Counted from the first letter of the stretch, positions 42,061-53,576 are shown. The stretch is DNA of 64,000 nucleotides from Achromobacter agilis (GCF_900496965.1 NZ_UFQB01000018.1:62001-126000), one strand, 5' to 3'. A program made the numbers and translations. Notes: a model not told the origin generated them from the sequence alone.

Positions 42061-42414
42061 ATGCAAATTCCCCGTCCCGACCTGGAAGCGGTCCTGTCTT
42101 CCCTGACGCCCCGCGAACGGCAGATCGTCGCCTACGTGGCGGCCGGCAGCCCCAACAAGGTCATCGCCATCGACCTGGGCATTTCGCTGCGCACCGTCGA
42201 AGCCCACCGCGCCCGCATCTTCTCCAAGCTCCACGCCCGCAACGCCATGCAGTTGGCCTGCAGGCTGTGCGCGCATGGGCGTTCGGGCGCATCGCCCGTG
42301 CCGGGCATGGGCTGCCTGGACGGCAGCTCGCCCGTTCCGGCGCCCACGCTGCATGAACGGCCGCCGCCCGGCTATGGCCAATCGCAGGCAGAGCCGCCTG
42401 GCGGCAAGCCATGA
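42061..42414 (+). CDS. Small LuxR/FixJ-type HTH regulator
   Basis: This 117-residue protein is essentially a lone LuxR-type DNA-binding domain at about 10-70 (LTPRERQIVAYVAAGSPNKV, then ISLRTVEAHRARIFSKL) with a Pro/Gly-rich tail, and no receiver or autoinducer domain. I start at ATG 42061. An in-frame ATG at 41971 has a good GGAG, but the 30 added codons have rare AGA and CTA codons and low third-position GC, unlike the rest. The targets are unknown; the gene is followed by the convergent NlpE-like gene. Confidence 0.8.
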   Translation: MQIPRPDLEAVLSSLTPRERQIVAYVAAGSPNKVIAIDLGISLRTVEAHRARIFSKLHARNAMQLACRLCAHGRSGASPVPGMGCLDGSSPVPAPTLHERPPPGYGQSQAEPPGGKP

Positions 42415-42464
42415 CACCCGTCCACGGGCCGCGGGCGCGGCACACAAGCCGCAGCCGCGCGCTC

Positions 42465-42504
42465 AAAAACATCGGGCCTGGCGAACGCGGCGTTCACCAG
42501 GCCC
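42465..42504 (-). terminator. Hairpin plus T run after the NlpE-like gene
   Basis: GGGCCTGG (42474-42481) pairs with CCAGGCCC (42497-42504), and the inner GAACG/CGTTC extends the stem past one mismatch. On the minus strand the stem is followed by GATGTTTTTGAG. It is well placed to end the leftward lipoprotein gene and may stop the convergent LuxR-type gene too. Confidence 0.7.
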
Positions 42505-42555
42505 GGGGGCCGAGGCGTCGTGTTTGCTGCGGCGTTCAGCGGCCGCAATCAGGGG

Positions 42556-43320
42556 TTACGGGCACTTCGGCGTGTTTGCCTTGGCCAGTTCGTCGATCGG
42601 GTCCAGATCCGGCTGGCGAGTCAGGTTGTAGTTCAGGTTGGGCGTCTGGCCGCCGATGGACCGCACGCGCAGCACGTTGTTGGCGGCCACCAGGAATTCC
42701 ACGCGGACATTGCCCTGGCCGTCCATCAGGATGACGCGCGGCGGGCGCTCGTCGGTGGCGTCCCAGCAACCCTGCTCGGCAACCGGCGGGCCTTTCTTGG
42801 GATCGTCTTCCAGGTAGGCCGTGCGGCCGCGCCAGCGGCCGTTCGGCGCCAGCGTCAGTGTTACGCGCTGCGCCGTGCATTGCATGGCGGGCGAGAAACA
42901 CGGCAGCGTGCCCATATACGTTTGCGGTTGCGGCACCAGGCTGTGCGCGGCGGCGTTGGGCGCCGGCGCCGGTGCGGCGGCCGCGCTGGCGCTGCCGCCA
43001 CCACTGGTGTCTTCGGGCACGGCCTGCCCGTCTTCGGTGGTTTGCGCGCCGGCGGCTGCCTGTTGCTGCTGGTTCTGCGGCTTGCGGGCGTCGGGCTTGA
43101 GCGCGATCTGCACTTGCGACGGCGCCCGGATGACGCTGCGGTAGCCGGCGCCCGAACCCTGGTATTGCGCGTCGGTCACGGTGCTTTCCACGGGCGGGTC
43201 GTAATAGCCTTCCGTTTTCTGCTGGGCGCAGCCGGCCGCGCCCAATGCGGTGCCCGCCAGCAGCAGCCCCATGACGCTGAGTTTGCGGGAGCGGGTAACG
43301 ATGTCGACGCGCGCGGCCAT
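42556..43320 (-). CDS. NlpE-like lipoprotein
   Basis: This 254-residue protein has a lipoprotein signal peptide with the acylated Cys at residue 31 (LGAAGC). A long Gln/Ala/Pro-rich linker (about 65-130) follows, then a domain resembling NlpE from about 134 (TYMGTLPC, then LTLAPNGRWRGRTAYLED). In NlpE the motif PCADC forms a CxxC pair; here the equivalent is C141 and C148 (PCFSPAMQC), so the spacing is longer. E. coli NlpE senses envelope faults and copper through Cpx. The match is remote, and a function in copper or adhesion sensing is inference. Confidence 0.65.
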   Translation of the reverse strand: MAARVDIVTRSRKLSVMGLLLAGTALGAAGCAQQKTEGYYDPPVESTVTDAQYQGSGAGYRSVIRAPSQVQIALKPDARKPQNQQQQAAAGAQTTEDGQAVPEDTSGGGSASAAAAPAPAPNAAAHSLVPQPQTYMGTLPCFSPAMQCTAQRVTLTLAPNGRWRGRTAYLEDDPKKGPPVAEQGCWDATDERPPRVILMDGQGNVRVEFLVAANNVLRVRSIGGQTPNLNYNLTRQPDLDPIDELAKANTPKCP

Positions 43321-43513
43321 GGCAGCTTATCCGTGAATTGAGTCTGTCTCCGATTTTACGCACTTATGCGAAGATTCGATACGTTCCCTTAGCCGCTCTT
43401 TGACGTAGTCCGCACTTTATGCACAATTTACGACACAGCCGCCGGCGGCCCGTCCATCATTGCGTTTCCGGCCGCGAGGATGCTGCCGCGGCGCGCCCGC
43501 ACAGCCTTCGCGG

Positions 43514-44371
43514 ATGATGGCGATGCGGCATGTTTTCGATTTGCCCCTGGGCCTGTTCATCGGCCTGGCGGCGTTGGCGGGCCTGGCGGCCGGCAACTGG
43601 CTGACGACCCTGACTCACCGGCTGCCGCGCATGATGGAGCGGGAGTGGCAGGCGCAATGCCAGGAGGCGGCCGGCAAGGCGCGGCCCGCGAACCGCTACG
43701 GCCTGTTGTCGCCGGCTTCGCATTGCCCGGCATGCGAAGCGCCCGTGTCCGGCTGGCGGCGCCTGCCGGTGCTGGGCTGGCTGTTGCTGCGAGGCCGCTG
43801 CGCCGCCTGCGGGACGCCGATAGGTTGGCGCTACCCCGCCATCGAGCTGCTGAGCTGCGTGCTGTTCGCCGCTTGTGCCTGGCGCTTCGGCGCCACGCCC
43901 CTCGCCCTGTGCGCCATGGGGTTGTCCGCCACGCTGGTGGCCCTGGCCTGGATCGACTTCGAATCGACGCTGCTGCCCGACGCGCTGACACAGCCGCTGC
44001 TCTGGGCGGGCCTGCTCGTCAATTTTTCCGACGCCTTCGCCAGCGTGCAGATGGCGGTGGCCGGCGCGGTGGCGGGCTATGTCTTCCTGTGGGTTATCTT
44101 TCATGTATTCCGCCTGCTGACCGGGCGCGAGGGCATGGGCTACGGCGACTTCAAACTGCTGGCGGCCCTGGGCGCGTGGTTCGGCATCGAGGCCTTGCCG
44201 GTGCTGCTGCTGAGCGCTTCGCTGCTGGGCGTGCTGATCGGCGGCCTGCTGACGCTCAGCGGGCGGGCCAGCCGCGGTCAGCCGCTGCCTTTCGGTCCCT
44301 ACCTGGCGCTTGCGGGCATCGTGACGCTGCTGGCGGGAGGCCAGCAGGGGCTCTGGGAATGGTTAGGCTAG
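43514..44371 (+). CDS. pilD: Type IV prepilin peptidase / N-methyltransferase
   Basis: This 285-residue integral membrane enzyme cleaves the leader of type IV prepilins and methylates the new N-terminus. The cytoplasmic loop has the two zinc-binding pairs CPAC (71-74) and CAAC (96-99). The aspartyl-protease residues are Asp148 in WIDFESTLLPD and Asp212 in the GYGDFK motif. About eight hydrophobic segments follow the loop. The start is not certain: ATGs at 43514, 43517 and 43523 are all in frame. It lies 49 bases before coaE, a conserved pair in beta-proteobacteria; pilB and pilC are not in the window. Confidence 0.93.
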   Translation: MMAMRHVFDLPLGLFIGLAALAGLAAGNWLTTLTHRLPRMMEREWQAQCQEAAGKARPANRYGLLSPASHCPACEAPVSGWRRLPVLGWLLLRGRCAACGTPIGWRYPAIELLSCVLFAACAWRFGATPLALCAMGLSATLVALAWIDFESTLLPDALTQPLLWAGLLVNFSDAFASVQMAVAGAVAGYVFLWVIFHVFRLLTGREGMGYGDFKLLAALGAWFGIEALPVLLLSASLLGVLIGGLLTLSGRASRGQPLPFGPYLALAGIVTLLAGGQQGLWEWLG

Positions 44372-44420
44372 CGCGGCCGGCAGGTGCGCGCATGCCATCG
44401 CGAAACACAGGATGGTCGGT

Positions 44421-45074
44421 ATGTTCAAGATCGGGCTGACGGGCGGTATCGGATCGGGCAAGACCCGCGTGGCGGACATGCTCGCGGAGTGGGGCGCCAC
44501 GCTCGTCGATACCGACGAGATCGCGCGCATGCTGACCGCCGCGAACGGCGCAGCCATGCCGGCCATCGAGCGCGAATTCGGTCCGCGGGCGCTGACGCCC
44601 GACGGCGCGCTGGACCGCGCATGGATGCGCGAGCAGGCCTTCTCGGACCCGCAGGTGCGCTTGCGGCTGGAGGCCGTGCTGCACCCCGTCATCGGGCAAG
44701 AGACCGAACGCCAGGCCAATGCCGCTGCGGGGGCGTATCTGGTCTTCGTCGTGCCGTTGCTGGTGGAGTCCCTGCCGCGCTGGCGTCCTCGCCTGGACCG
44801 CATTTGCGTGGTGGATTGCGACCCCGACACGCAGATCGCCAGAGTGCGGTCGCGCAGCGGGCTGACGGAGGCCGCCATCCGGCGTATCATGGCGGCACAG
44901 GCTGCGCGGGCAAGCCGACTGGAAGCCGCCGACGACGTCATCATCAACGACGGCGCGACCTCACCGGAACAATTGCGCGCGCAGGCGAAGACCCTGCATG
45001 ACCGCTGGCTGACGCTGGCGAGCACGACGGGCCGGCAAGCCCAAGCCCAAGGCCAGGCCGGCACCCCTGATTAA
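44421..45074 (+). CDS. coaE: Dephospho-CoA kinase
   Basis: This 217-residue P-loop kinase performs the last step of coenzyme A synthesis. The P-loop GGIGSGKT is at 8-15, followed by the family's DTDEIAR and a later RSGLTEAAIRRIMAAQ lid region. I start at ATG 44421, with AGG 9 bases upstream; ATG 44412 in the same frame is the alternative. It is flanked by pilD and zapD as in many relatives. Confidence 0.94.
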   Translation: MFKIGLTGGIGSGKTRVADMLAEWGATLVDTDEIARMLTAANGAAMPAIEREFGPRALTPDGALDRAWMREQAFSDPQVRLRLEAVLHPVIGQETERQANAAAGAYLVFVVPLLVESLPRWRPRLDRICVVDCDPDTQIARVRSRSGLTEAAIRRIMAAQAARASRLEAADDVIINDGATSPEQLRAQAKTLHDRWLTLASTTGRQAQAQGQAGTPD

Positions 45075-45116
45075 CATTGGCCAGCCGGCCAACCACAGAT
45101 GGGCCTGTAAAAAAGC

Positions 45117-45869
45117 GTGATTGTTTACGAATATCCCTTCAATGAGCGCATCCGCGCTTATCTGCGGCTGGAATTCCTGTTCGACAGGTTGTTCTTCTTT
45201 GCCCGCGAGGGGGACTCACGCCAACACCAGGTCGCCGTCAGCTCCCTGTTCGATCTGCTCGACGCCTGCGAGCGCACCGACGTCAAGGGCGCGCTCCTGC
45301 AGGACCTCGAACGCCAGCGCCTGGCGCTGGTCGGCCTGCGCGATCATCCCGGCGTGGCCCAGGATGCGCTGGAAGCGATGCTGCGCGAAATGGAAAAGGT
45401 TGCCAGCGCGCTGGCGGCGCCGGGCAAGACCGGCCAATCCCTGCGCGAAAACGAATGGCTGACCAGCCTGCGCGGGCGTCTGTCCATGCCGGGCAGCGCC
45501 ACGCAGGTCGACATGCCTTCGTACTTCGCCTGGCAGAACAAATCCGAGGCCGCCCGCTGCGCGGACCTGCAATCCTGGGTGGCGCCGTTCATTCCCCTTT
45601 ACGACGGCCTGACCCTGGCGCTGCGCCTGCTGCGCGAGTCCGGCCGCAAGACCGACATCCTGGCGGAACAGGGCGCCTACCAGCAGATGCTGGGCGGCAA
45701 ACAGTTCCAGCTGTTGCGGGTGTGGCTGGACCCCACCCACGGCGTATTTCCCGAGATCAGCGCCAATAAGTACATGATCTGGATACGTTTTTCTACACAG
45801 GACGGCGAATTCAAGCCCCAGCAGGTCGCGCGCGACGTGGCCTTTCAGATGACGCTCTGCAATTCGTAG
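45117..45869 (+). CDS. zapD: Cell-division protein ZapD
   Basis: This 250-residue cytoplasmic protein cross-links FtsZ filaments in the division ring. The start is a GTG, and the family's invariant N-terminus (MIVYEYPFNERIRAYLRLE) is intact, as is the C-terminal RVWLDPTHGVFPEISANKY. It is 42 bases after coaE. The small zinc protein gene yacG, which commonly follows zapD, is not found in the next 200 bases. Confidence 0.95.
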   Translation: MIVYEYPFNERIRAYLRLEFLFDRLFFFAREGDSRQHQVAVSSLFDLLDACERTDVKGALLQDLERQRLALVGLRDHPGVAQDALEAMLREMEKVASALAAPGKTGQSLRENEWLTSLRGRLSMPGSATQVDMPSYFAWQNKSEAARCADLQSWVAPFIPLYDGLTLALRLLRESGRKTDILAEQGAYQQMLGGKQFQLLRVWLDPTHGVFPEISANKYMIWIRFSTQDGEFKPQQVARDVAFQMTLCNS

Positions 45870-46079
45870 GACGGGGCCGGGCGGGTGTTCCGGTTGCAGG
45901 AACCCGGCCGGCGGCGCACGTAGTCCGTCCCTCGGCGGCGGGCTAGCCGCCCTGGTCCCGGGCGGCGGGATTCCGGCCTGATTCCTGTTGCGGCGGGTTT
46001 CAACCGCGGGCCGCGATGCTGGAAACCGGGATGGTCTAGTAGACAATACGGCTTTCCCCGCCAGCGCCAGAACCGTTCC

Positions 46080-47354
46080 ATGTCTGAAAGCCGTCCTGTC
46101 TCTTCTCCCGCCCGCCGGACCCGCCGCCGCCTTGTTGGGCTGGCGGTGCTGTTGCTTGTCGCGGCGGGCATTGCCTGGCTGGTCCTGCGGCCCTCGGCCA
46201 AGCCGGGCGGCGCCGGCGGACCGGGCGGGCGCCTCGGCGGCCGGCCGCCAGCGGGGGCCATGGCGAGCCTGGCGGTGCCGGTGCGCATCGCCACCGCCAC
46301 CAAGCAGGACATCGACATCTACCTGAAATCGCTGGGCACGGTTACCGCGTACAACACGGTGACCGTCCGCAGCCGGGTCAGCGGCGAACTGGTGGAGATC
46401 GCTTTCCAGGAAGGCCAGCGCGTGAAGGCGGGCGACCTGCTGGCGCAGGTGGATCCCCGCGCCTTCCAGGTTGCGTTGGACCAGGCGCGCGGCACGCAGA
46501 TGCAGAACCTGGCCCAGCTGGAGAACGCGCGCCGCGACCTGCAACGCTACCAGGCCCTGTTCAAGCAGGATTCGATCGCAAAGCAGCAGGTCGATACGCA
46601 GGCTGCGCTGGTGCGCCAGTACGAGGGCACCGTCAAGAGCGATCAGGCCAATGTGGATAACGCCCGCCTGCAGCTGGACTACGCGCGCATCACGGCCCCC
46701 ATCAGCGGCCGCCTGGGCTTGCGCCAGGTGGACCGGGGCAACCTGGTGTCCAGCTCGGACACCAACGGGCTGGTGGTGATCACCCAGACCCAGCCGATTT
46801 CCGTGGTGTTCACGCTGCCCGAGACCCAGCTGCCCGAAGTGCGCGCCGAGATCGCCGCGGGCAAGACGCTGACTGTGGACGCCTACGACCGGGCCGATAC
46901 CCAGCGCATCGCCACGGGCCAGCTGGAAACGCTGGACAACCAGATCGATGTGACGACCGGCACCCTGAAGCTGAAAGCCCGCTTCGACAACGCGGACGAT
47001 GCGCTCTTCCCGAACCAGTTCGTCAACGTGCGCCTGCACGTGCTGACCCGCAAGGACGTCACCGCCATCCCCACGGCCGCCATCCAGCAAGGATCGGCGG
47101 GCGCCTTCGTGTTCCTGGTGCAGGCGGACGATACGGTCCAGGTGCGCCAGGTGAAACTGGGTGCGATCAACAACGGCATGGTGGCGGTCAACGAAGGCCT
47201 GCAGCCCGGCGACCGGGTGGTCGTCGAAGGCACCGACCGCCTGCGCGCGGGCGCCAAGGTGGATGTGGTGGGCAGCTCAGGCGTGATCCCGGCCACCCGC
47301 GACAAGACGCTGGGCGCCGGCGCCCCGGCCGGCACCACGCCGCCCTCGAAGTAA
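46080..47354 (+). CDS. mdtA: RND efflux periplasmic adaptor MdtA
   Basis: This 424-residue membrane-fusion protein has a single N-terminal membrane anchor (about 20-37), a Gly/Pro linker, the barrel-sandwich hybrid with a long coiled-coil hairpin (about 125-200) and the beta-barrel. Segments such as [19 protein letters not shown], then [18 protein letters not shown] and [14 protein letters not shown] closely follow E. coli MdtA. It connects the MdtBC pump to the outer-membrane channel encoded last in the operon. mdtB starts 13 bases downstream. Confidence 0.94.
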   Translation: MSESRPVSSPARRTRRRLVGLAVLLLVAAGIAWLVLRPSAKPGGAGGPGGRLGGRPPAGAMASLAVPVRIATATKQDIDIYLKSLGTVTAYNTVTVRSRVSGELVEIAFQEGQRVKAGDLLAQVDPRAFQVALDQARGTQMQNLAQLENARRDLQRYQALFKQDSIAKQQVDTQAALVRQYEGTVKSDQANVDNARLQLDYARITAPISGRLGLRQVDRGNLVSSSDTNGLVVITQTQPISVVFTLPETQLPEVRAEIAAGKTLTVDAYDRADTQRIATGQLETLDNQIDVTTGTLKLKARFDNADDALFPNQFVNVRLHVLTRKDVTAIPTAAIQQGSAGAFVFLVQADDTVQVRQVKLGAINNGMVAVNEGLQPGDRVVVEGTDRLRAGAKVDVVGSSGVIPATRDKTLGAGAPAGTTPPSK

Positions 47355-47367
47355 GCAAGAGAACGCC

Positions 47368-50300
47368 GTGAGCCCGTCGCGCCTGTTCATTCTGCGTCCG
47401 GTGGCCACCACCCTGTCCATGGTGGCCATCCTGATCGCCGGCTTCATCGCCTACCGGCTGCTGCCCGTTTCGGCGCTGCCGGAAGTGGACTATCCGACGA
47501 TCCAGGTGGTGACGCTGTACCCCGGCGCCAGCCCCGACGTCATGACCTCGCTGGTCACGTCGCCGCTGGAGCGGCAGTTCGGGCAGATGCCGGGCCTGAA
47601 CCAGATGTCGTCCACCAGTTCGGGCGGCGCCTCGGTCATTACGATGCAGTTCAACCTCAGCCTGCCGCTGGACGTGGCCGAGCAGCAGGTGCAGGCGGCT
47701 ATCAACGCCGCCTCGAACCTGCTGCCCAGCGACCTGCCGGTGCCGCCCACCTACAACAAGGTGAACCCGGCGGACGCGGCGGTGCTGACGCTGGCGATCA
47801 CCTCGCCCACCATGCCCTTGCCGCAGGTGCGCGACCTGGTGGATACGCGGGTGGCGCAGAAGCTGTCGCAGATTCCCGGAGTGGGACTGGTCAGCGTGGC
47901 GGGCGGGCAGCGGCCGGCGGTGCGCGTGCAGGTGAATCCGCAGGCGCTGGCGGCCAACGGCCTGTCCCTGTCGGACCTGCGCACCGCCATCGTCGGCGCC
48001 AACGTGAACCAGCCCAAGGGCAACCTGGACGGCCCGCAGCGCTCCACCACCATCAACGCCAACGATCAGCTCAAGACGCCCACCGACTACAACGACCTGA
48101 TCATCGCGTACAAGAACAATGCCCCGCTGCGCCTGTCCGACGTGGCGCGCGCGGTAGAGGGCGCCGAAGATGTCCGGCAGGCGGCCTGGGCCGGCGACAA
48201 GCCCGCCATCCTGCTCAACATCCAGCGCCAGCCCGGCGCCAATGTCATCGATGTGGTCAACCGGATCCAGGCGCTGCTGCCGCAGTTGCGCGCCGCCTTG
48301 CCGGCCACCCTGGACGTGAGCGTGGTGTCCGACCGCACGCAGACCATCCGGGATTCGGTCGCCGACGTGCAGTTCGAAATGCTGCTGGCCGTGGCGCTGG
48401 TGGTCATGGTGACCTTCGTGTTCCTGCGCAGCCTCACCGCCACGCTGATTCCCAGCGTGGTCGTGCCGCTGTCGCTGGTGGGCACGTTCGGCATCATGTA
48501 TCTGGCGGGCTTCTCCATCAATAACCTGACCCTGATGGCGCTGACGATCGCCACCGGCTTCGTGGTGGACGACGCCATCGTCATGATCGAGAACATCGCC
48601 CGCCACATCGAAGAGGGCGAAACGCCATTACAGGCGGCGCTCAAGGGCGCCGCGCAGATCGGTTTCACCCTGATCTCGCTGACGTTTTCGCTGATCGCCG
48701 TGCTGATCCCGCTGCTTTTCATGACGGAGGTGGTGGGGCGGCTGTTCCGCGAATTCGCGATCACGCTGGCGGTGTCCATCCTGATCTCGCTGGTAGTGTC
48801 GCTGACGCTTACGCCCATGATGTGCGCGCGCCTGCTCCACGCGGAGTCCGAGCAGAAGCATGGGCGCTTCCACCAGGCCACCGGCGCCTTCATCGACCGC
48901 GTCATCGCAGGCTACGACCGCTGGCTGCAGGTCGTGCTGCGCCATCAGACGCTGACGCTGCTGGTGGCGCTGGCCACGTTTGCCCTGACGGCGCTGCTGT
49001 ATCTGGCGATACCCAAGGGATTCTTCCCGCAGCAGGACACCGGCCTGATCCAGGCCATTACCCAGGCGCCGCAATCCATTTCGTTCAAGGCGATGGCCGA
49101 GCGCCAGCAGGAGGCCGCGCGCCTGGTGCTGGAAGATCCCGATGTACAGGCCGTTTCCTCGTTCATCGGGGTGGACGGCAGCAACGCCACGCTCAGCGCG
49201 GGGCGCCTGCAGATTGCGCTGAAGCCGCAGGCCGAGCGCAACGGCGATCTGCGTACCGTGATGGCGCGCCTGGACGAGGCCCTGGCCAGGCAGGACGGCC
49301 TGACGGTCTACATGCAGCCGGTACAGGACCTGACCATCGAAGACCGCGTGAGCCGCACGCAGTACCAGATGACGCTGTCCAACCCCGACCTGAAAGTGCT
49401 GAGCGAATGGACGCCCAGGCTCGTGGATCGCCTGCGCCAGGTGCCGGGGCTGAAGGACGTGACGGACGACCTGCAGGACGACGGCCTGCAGACCTGGGTG
49501 GAGATCGACCGCGACGCGGCCTCGCGGTTGGGCATCACGGCGGCGGTGATCGACGAGGCGCTCTACAACGCCTTCGGCCAGCGCCTCATCTCCACCATCT
49601 TCACGCAGTCCAACCAGTACCGCGTGGTGCTGGAGGTGCAGCCGCAGTTCCAGATGACGCCGGCCTCGCTGGGGCAGATCCACGTGCCCACCTCGACGGG
49701 CGGCCAGGTGCCGCTGTCGTCCGTGGCGCACATCAGCGAGGGCAGGACCGTGCTGGCCGTGAACCGGCTGGACCAGTTCCCCATGGTGACCGTGTCCTTC
49801 AACCTGGCTCCGGGCGCCTCGCTGTCCGGCGCGGTCGAGGCCATCACCGCGGCCGAGGCCGAGATCGGCCTGCCCGCTGGCGTCGAGACGCGCTTCCAGG
49901 GCGCGGCGCTGGCGTTCCAGAACTCGCTGTCCAGCACGCTGTGGCTGATCCTGGCGGCCGTGGTCACGATGTACATCGTGCTGGGCGTGCTGTACGAAAG
50001 CTATATCCACCCGATCACCATCCTGTCGACCTTGCCGTCGGCCGGGGTCGGCGCGCTGCTCGCGCTGTTGATCAGCGGCACCGAGCTCGACATGATCGGC
50101 ATCATCGGGATCATCCTGCTGATCGGCATCGTGAAGAAGAACGCCATCATGATGATCGACTTCGCGCTGGACGCGGAGCGCAAACGCGGCCTGAGTCCGC
50201 GCGCGGCCATCCATGAGGCGGCGCTGCTGCGTTTCCGCCCGATCCTGATGACCACGCTGGCCGCGCTGTTCGGCGCGTTACCGCTGATGCTGTCGACCGG

Positions 50301-50466
50301 CACGGGCGCCGAACTGCGCCAGCCGCTGGGCCTGGTGATGGTGGGTGGGCTGCTGCTGTCGCAGGTGCTCACGCTGTTTACCACGCCGGTCATCTACCTG
50401 ATGTTCGACCGTATGTCGCGCCGCTGGCGCGCCGCGCGCACTGCCTCGGCGGAGGATGCGTCATGA
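47368..50466 (+). CDS. mdtB: RND efflux pump subunit MdtB
   Basis: This 1032-residue inner-membrane RND transporter has 12 membrane segments, two large periplasmic loops and the helix-4 acidic pair for proton relay ([16 protein letters not shown]). MdtB and MdtC form a mixed trimer that exports bile salts, novobiocin and related compounds in E. coli. The start is GTG at 47368, after AAGAGAACGCC. The end overlaps mdtC by 4 bases. Confidence 0.94.
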   Translation: MSPSRLFILRPVATTLSMVAILIAGFIAYRLLPVSALPEVDYPTIQVVTLYPGASPDVMTSLVTSPLERQFGQMPGLNQMSSTSSGGASVITMQFNLSLPLDVAEQQVQAAINAASNLLPSDLPVPPTYNKVNPADAAVLTLAITSPTMPLPQVRDLVDTRVAQKLSQIPGVGLVSVAGGQRPAVRVQVNPQALAANGLSLSDLRTAIVGANVNQPKGNLDGPQRSTTINANDQLKTPTDYNDLIIAYKNNAPLRLSDVARAVEGAEDVRQAAWAGDKPAILLNIQRQPGANVIDVVNRIQALLPQLRAALPATLDVSVVSDRTQTIRDSVADVQFEMLLAVALVVMVTFVFLRSLTATLIPSVVVPLSLVGTFGIMYLAGFSINNLTLMALTIATGFVVDDAIVMIENIARHIEEGETPLQAALKGAAQIGFTLISLTFSLIAVLIPLLFMTEVVGRLFREFAITLAVSILISLVVSLTLTPMMCARLLHAESEQKHGRFHQATGAFIDRVIAGYDRWLQVVLRHQTLTLLVALATFALTALLYLAIPKGFFPQQDTGLIQAITQAPQSISFKAMAERQQEAARLVLEDPDVQAVSSFIGVDGSNATLSAGRLQIALKPQAERNGDLRTVMARLDEALARQDGLTVYMQPVQDLTIEDRVSRTQYQMTLSNPDLKVLSEWTPRLVDRLRQVPGLKDVTDDLQDDGLQTWVEIDRDAASRLGITAAVIDEALYNAFGQRLISTIFTQSNQYRVVLEVQPQFQMTPASLGQIHVPTSTGGQVPLSSVAHISEGRTVLAVNRLDQFPMVTVSFNLAPGASLSGAVEAITAAEAEIGLPAGVETRFQGAALAFQNSLSSTLWLILAAVVTMYIVLGVLYESYIHPITILSTLPSAGVGALLALLISGTELDMIGIIGIILLIGIVKKNAIMMIDFALDAERKRGLSPRAAIHEAALLRFRPILMTTLAALFGALPLMLSTGTGAELRQPLGLVMVGGLLLSQVLTLFTTPVIYLMFDRMSRRWRAARTASAEDAS

Positions 50467-53400
50467 TCCTGTCGGCACCCTTCATCGTCCGGCCGGTGGC
50501 GACGACGCTACTGAGCCTGGCGGTTGTGCTGGCAGGCATGCTGTCTTTCTTTCTGCTGCCCGTGGCGCCGCTGCCGCAGGTGGATATTCCGACCATCTCG
50601 GTTTCGGCCAGCCTGCCCGGCGCCAGCCCGGAGACCATGGCGTCCAGCGTGGCCACGCCGCTGGAACGGTCGCTGGGCAGCATCGCCGGCGTGACCGAGA
50701 TGACCTCGAACAGCTCGCAGGGGTCCACCCGCATCACGCTGCAGTTCGACCTTTCCCGCGATATCAACGGCGCCGCCCGCGACGTGCAGGCGGCGATCAA
50801 CGCGGCGCGCTCGTTGCTGCCTTCCGGGCTGCGCAGTAACCCCACGTATCACAAGTCCAATCCGTCGGACGCGCCCATCATGACGCTGGCGCTGACGTCC
50901 GACACGCTCAGCCAGGGCCAGCTCTACGACATCGCTTCCACCATCGTGGCGCAGAAATTGTCGCAGGTGGACGGCGTGGGCGAGGTGACGGTGGGCGGCA
51001 GCTCGCTGCCGGCCGTGCGCGTCACCGTGCTGCCCGGCGCCCTGGCCAACCGCGGCGTATCGCTGGACGAGTTGCGCGCGACCCTGGCCAACGCCAACGC
51101 CAACCGCCCCAAGGGCGTGCTGGAGAACGACCGCTACCACTGGCAGATCATGGTCAGCGACCAGCTCAGCCGCGCCGAGCAATACCGGCCGCTGATCGTC
51201 GCCTGGCGCGACGGCGCGCCCGTGCGGGTGTCGGACGTCGCCAAGGTGGAGGATTCGGTCGAGGACCTGTACCAGACCGGTTTCTTCAACGACCGCAAGG
51301 CCATCCTGATGATCGTGCGGCGCCAGGCCGACGCCAACATCATCGAGGCGGTGGACGCGGTGCGCGCGCAGCTGCCGGTCCTGCAGGCCCTGATGCCGGC
51401 GGACGTGAACATGACCGTGGCGCAAGACCGCACGCCCAGCATCCGGGCGTCGCTGCACGAGGCGGAGCTGACGCTGATCATTGCGGTGGGCCTGGTGGTG
51501 CTGGTGGTGCTGCTGTTCCTGCGGCGCTGGCGCGCGGCCATCATTCCCAGCGTGGCGGTGCCGGTGTCGCTTATCGGCACCTTCTGCATCATGTACCTGT
51601 GCGGCTTCACGCTGAACACCATTTCGCTGATGGCGCTGATCGTGGCCACGGGCTTCGTGGTGGACGATGCGATCGTGGTGCTCGAAAACATCATGCGCCA
51701 CGTCGAACGCGGCATGTCGCCCATGCGGGCGGCGCTGCGCGGTTCGCGCGAGGTAGGCTTCACGGTGCTGTCGATGAGCCTGTCGCTGGTGGCGGTGTTC
51801 ATCCCGATTCTGTTGATGGGCGGCGTGGTCGGCCGCTTGTTCCGCGAGTTCGCCGTGACCCTGTCGGCCGCGATCCTCGTGTCGCTGGTGGTATCGCTGA
51901 CCCTGACGCCGATGATGTGCGCGCGCCTGTTGCGCAACGAGCCCGAGGAAGCGCGGCCGCCCGGCGGGCTGGCGCGCTGGTCCGAACGCGGCTTCGAAGC
52001 GATGCTGGGCGGCTACCGCCGTTCGCTGCGCTGGGCGCTGGAGCACGGCCGCCTGATGATGCTGACGCTGGCGATCGCGGTGGGGCTTAACGTCTACCTG
52101 TACACGGTGGTACCCAAGGGCTTCTTCCCGCAGCAGGATACGGGCCAGCTGCTGGGGTTCTTCCGCGTGGACCAGGGCACATCGTTCCAGGCCACCGTGC
52201 CCAAGCTGGACGCGCTGCGCAAGGTGGTGCTGGCGGATCCGGCGGTGCAGAGCATGACCGGCTACGCCGGCGGGCGCGGCGGCAGCAACAGCAGTTTCAT
52301 GCAGATCCAGCTCAAGCCCCTGGAAGTGCGCAAGGTGTCGGCGGACGTGGTCATCAACCGGCTGCGCGGCAAGCTGCAGAACATGCCGGGCGCGCGCATG
52401 TTCCTGGTGTCGCAGCAGGACATCCGGATCGGCGGACGCCAGAGCCAGGGGTCGTACGACTACACGCTGATGTCGGGCGACCTGCAATTGTTGCGCACCT
52501 GGATGCCGAAGGTGCAGCAGGCCATGGCGAAGATCCCCGAGATCACGGACGTGGATACCGACGTCGAGGACAAGGGCCGCCAGATCGACCTGGTGATCGA
52601 CCGCGAGGCCGCGACCCGGCTGGGCGTGAGTATGTCTACCATTTCCACCGTGCTGAACAATTCGTTCAGCCAGCGCCAGGTGTCGGTGATGTACGGGCCG
52701 CTCAACCAGTATCACGTGGTGCTGGGCGTGGACCCGAAGTTCGCGCAGGACATCGAATCGCTGCGCCAGGTCGAGGTGATCACGGCGGCGGGCGCGCGCG
52801 TGCCGCTGTCTGCGTTCACGCGCCTGGAAAACGCGAACGCGCCGCTTAGCGTGCAGCACCAGGGTCTGTTCGTGGCCGACACGGTGTCGTTCAGCCTGGC
52901 GCCCGGTGTGTCGTTGGGCCAGGCCACCAGCGCCATCGACGCCGCCGTGGCGCGTATCGGCCTGCCTTCGGACCAGATTCAGGCGGGCTTCCAGGGCACG
53001 GCGGCGGCTCTGCAGCAGACCCTGGCGCAGCAGCCCTGGCTGATCCTGGCGGCGCTGGTCACCATGTACATCGTGCTGGGCATCCTGTACGAGAGCTTCG
53101 TGCATCCGTTGACCATCCTGTCCACCCTGCCGTCGGCGGGCCTGGGCGCGCTGCTGGCGTTGATGCTGGTGCGCTACGACTTCACGCTGATCGCGCTGAT
53201 CGGGGTCTTCCTGCTGATCGGCATCGTCAAGAAGAACGCCATCATGATGGTGGACTTCGCGCTGGAGGCCGAGCGGGGCCAGGGCATGAGCCCGCGCGAC
53301 GCCATTTTCCAGGCGTGCGTGACGCGTTTCCGCCCGATCATGATGACGACCATGGCCGCGATCTTCGGCGCGCTGCCGCTGGTGCTGGCCACCGGCGCGG

Positions 53401-53576
53401 GCGTCGAGATGCGCCAGCCGTTAGGCATTACCATCGTGGGCGGCCTGGTCCTGAGCCAGATCCTCACGCTGTACACCACGCCCGTGGTCTATCTTTACTT
53501 GGACCGTTTCCGCCTGTGGGCCGCGCGCGGGCGCGCCCGCAGGAACGGATCCGCCGCTTCCATAGAACAATCATGA
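50463..53576 (+). CDS. mdtC: RND efflux pump subunit MdtC
   Basis: This 1037-residue RND transporter is related to but distinct from the preceding gene. It shares the layout of 12 helices with two periplasmic loops, the [17 protein letters not shown] proton-relay helix and the conserved [13 protein letters not shown] after helix 7. Its ATG overlaps the mdtB stop, and its TGA overlaps the ATG of the outer-membrane factor gene, giving an unbroken chain of ATGA couplings. Two different pump subunits in one operon is the defining MdtBC arrangement. Confidence 0.94.
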   Translation: MILSAPFIVRPVATTLLSLAVVLAGMLSFFLLPVAPLPQVDIPTISVSASLPGASPETMASSVATPLERSLGSIAGVTEMTSNSSQGSTRITLQFDLSRDINGAARDVQAAINAARSLLPSGLRSNPTYHKSNPSDAPIMTLALTSDTLSQGQLYDIASTIVAQKLSQVDGVGEVTVGGSSLPAVRVTVLPGALANRGVSLDELRATLANANANRPKGVLENDRYHWQIMVSDQLSRAEQYRPLIVAWRDGAPVRVSDVAKVEDSVEDLYQTGFFNDRKAILMIVRRQADANIIEAVDAVRAQLPVLQALMPADVNMTVAQDRTPSIRASLHEAELTLIIAVGLVVLVVLLFLRRWRAAIIPSVAVPVSLIGTFCIMYLCGFTLNTISLMALIVATGFVVDDAIVVLENIMRHVERGMSPMRAALRGSREVGFTVLSMSLSLVAVFIPILLMGGVVGRLFREFAVTLSAAILVSLVVSLTLTPMMCARLLRNEPEEARPPGGLARWSERGFEAMLGGYRRSLRWALEHGRLMMLTLAIAVGLNVYLYTVVPKGFFPQQDTGQLLGFFRVDQGTSFQATVPKLDALRKVVLADPAVQSMTGYAGGRGGSNSSFMQIQLKPLEVRKVSADVVINRLRGKLQNMPGARMFLVSQQDIRIGGRQSQGSYDYTLMSGDLQLLRTWMPKVQQAMAKIPEITDVDTDVEDKGRQIDLVIDREAATRLGVSMSTISTVLNNSFSQRQVSVMYGPLNQYHVVLGVDPKFAQDIESLRQVEVITAAGARVPLSAFTRLENANAPLSVQHQGLFVADTVSFSLAPGVSLGQATSAIDAAVARIGLPSDQIQAGFQGTAAALQQTLAQQPWLILAALVTMYIVLGILYESFVHPLTILSTLPSAGLGALLALMLVRYDFTLIALIGVFLLIGIVKKNAIMMVDFALEAERGQGMSPRDAIFQACVTRFRPIMMTTMAAIFGALPLVLATGAGVEMRQPLGITIVGGLVLSQILTLYTTPVVYLYLDRFRLWAARGRARRNGSAASIEQS

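Noticed and set aside
45870..46079. yacG zinc-protein gene after zapD
   Set aside because: No frame in this gap contains the CxxC pairs or the length expected; only GC-rich inverted repeats are visible.
50508..53105. 865-codon open frame opposite mdtC, with similar long frames opposite mdtB, metH and the indolepyruvate oxidoreductase
   Set aside because: These are antisense shadows of recognised genes, with low-complexity His/Arg/Gln-rich translations and no ribosome sites that fit.
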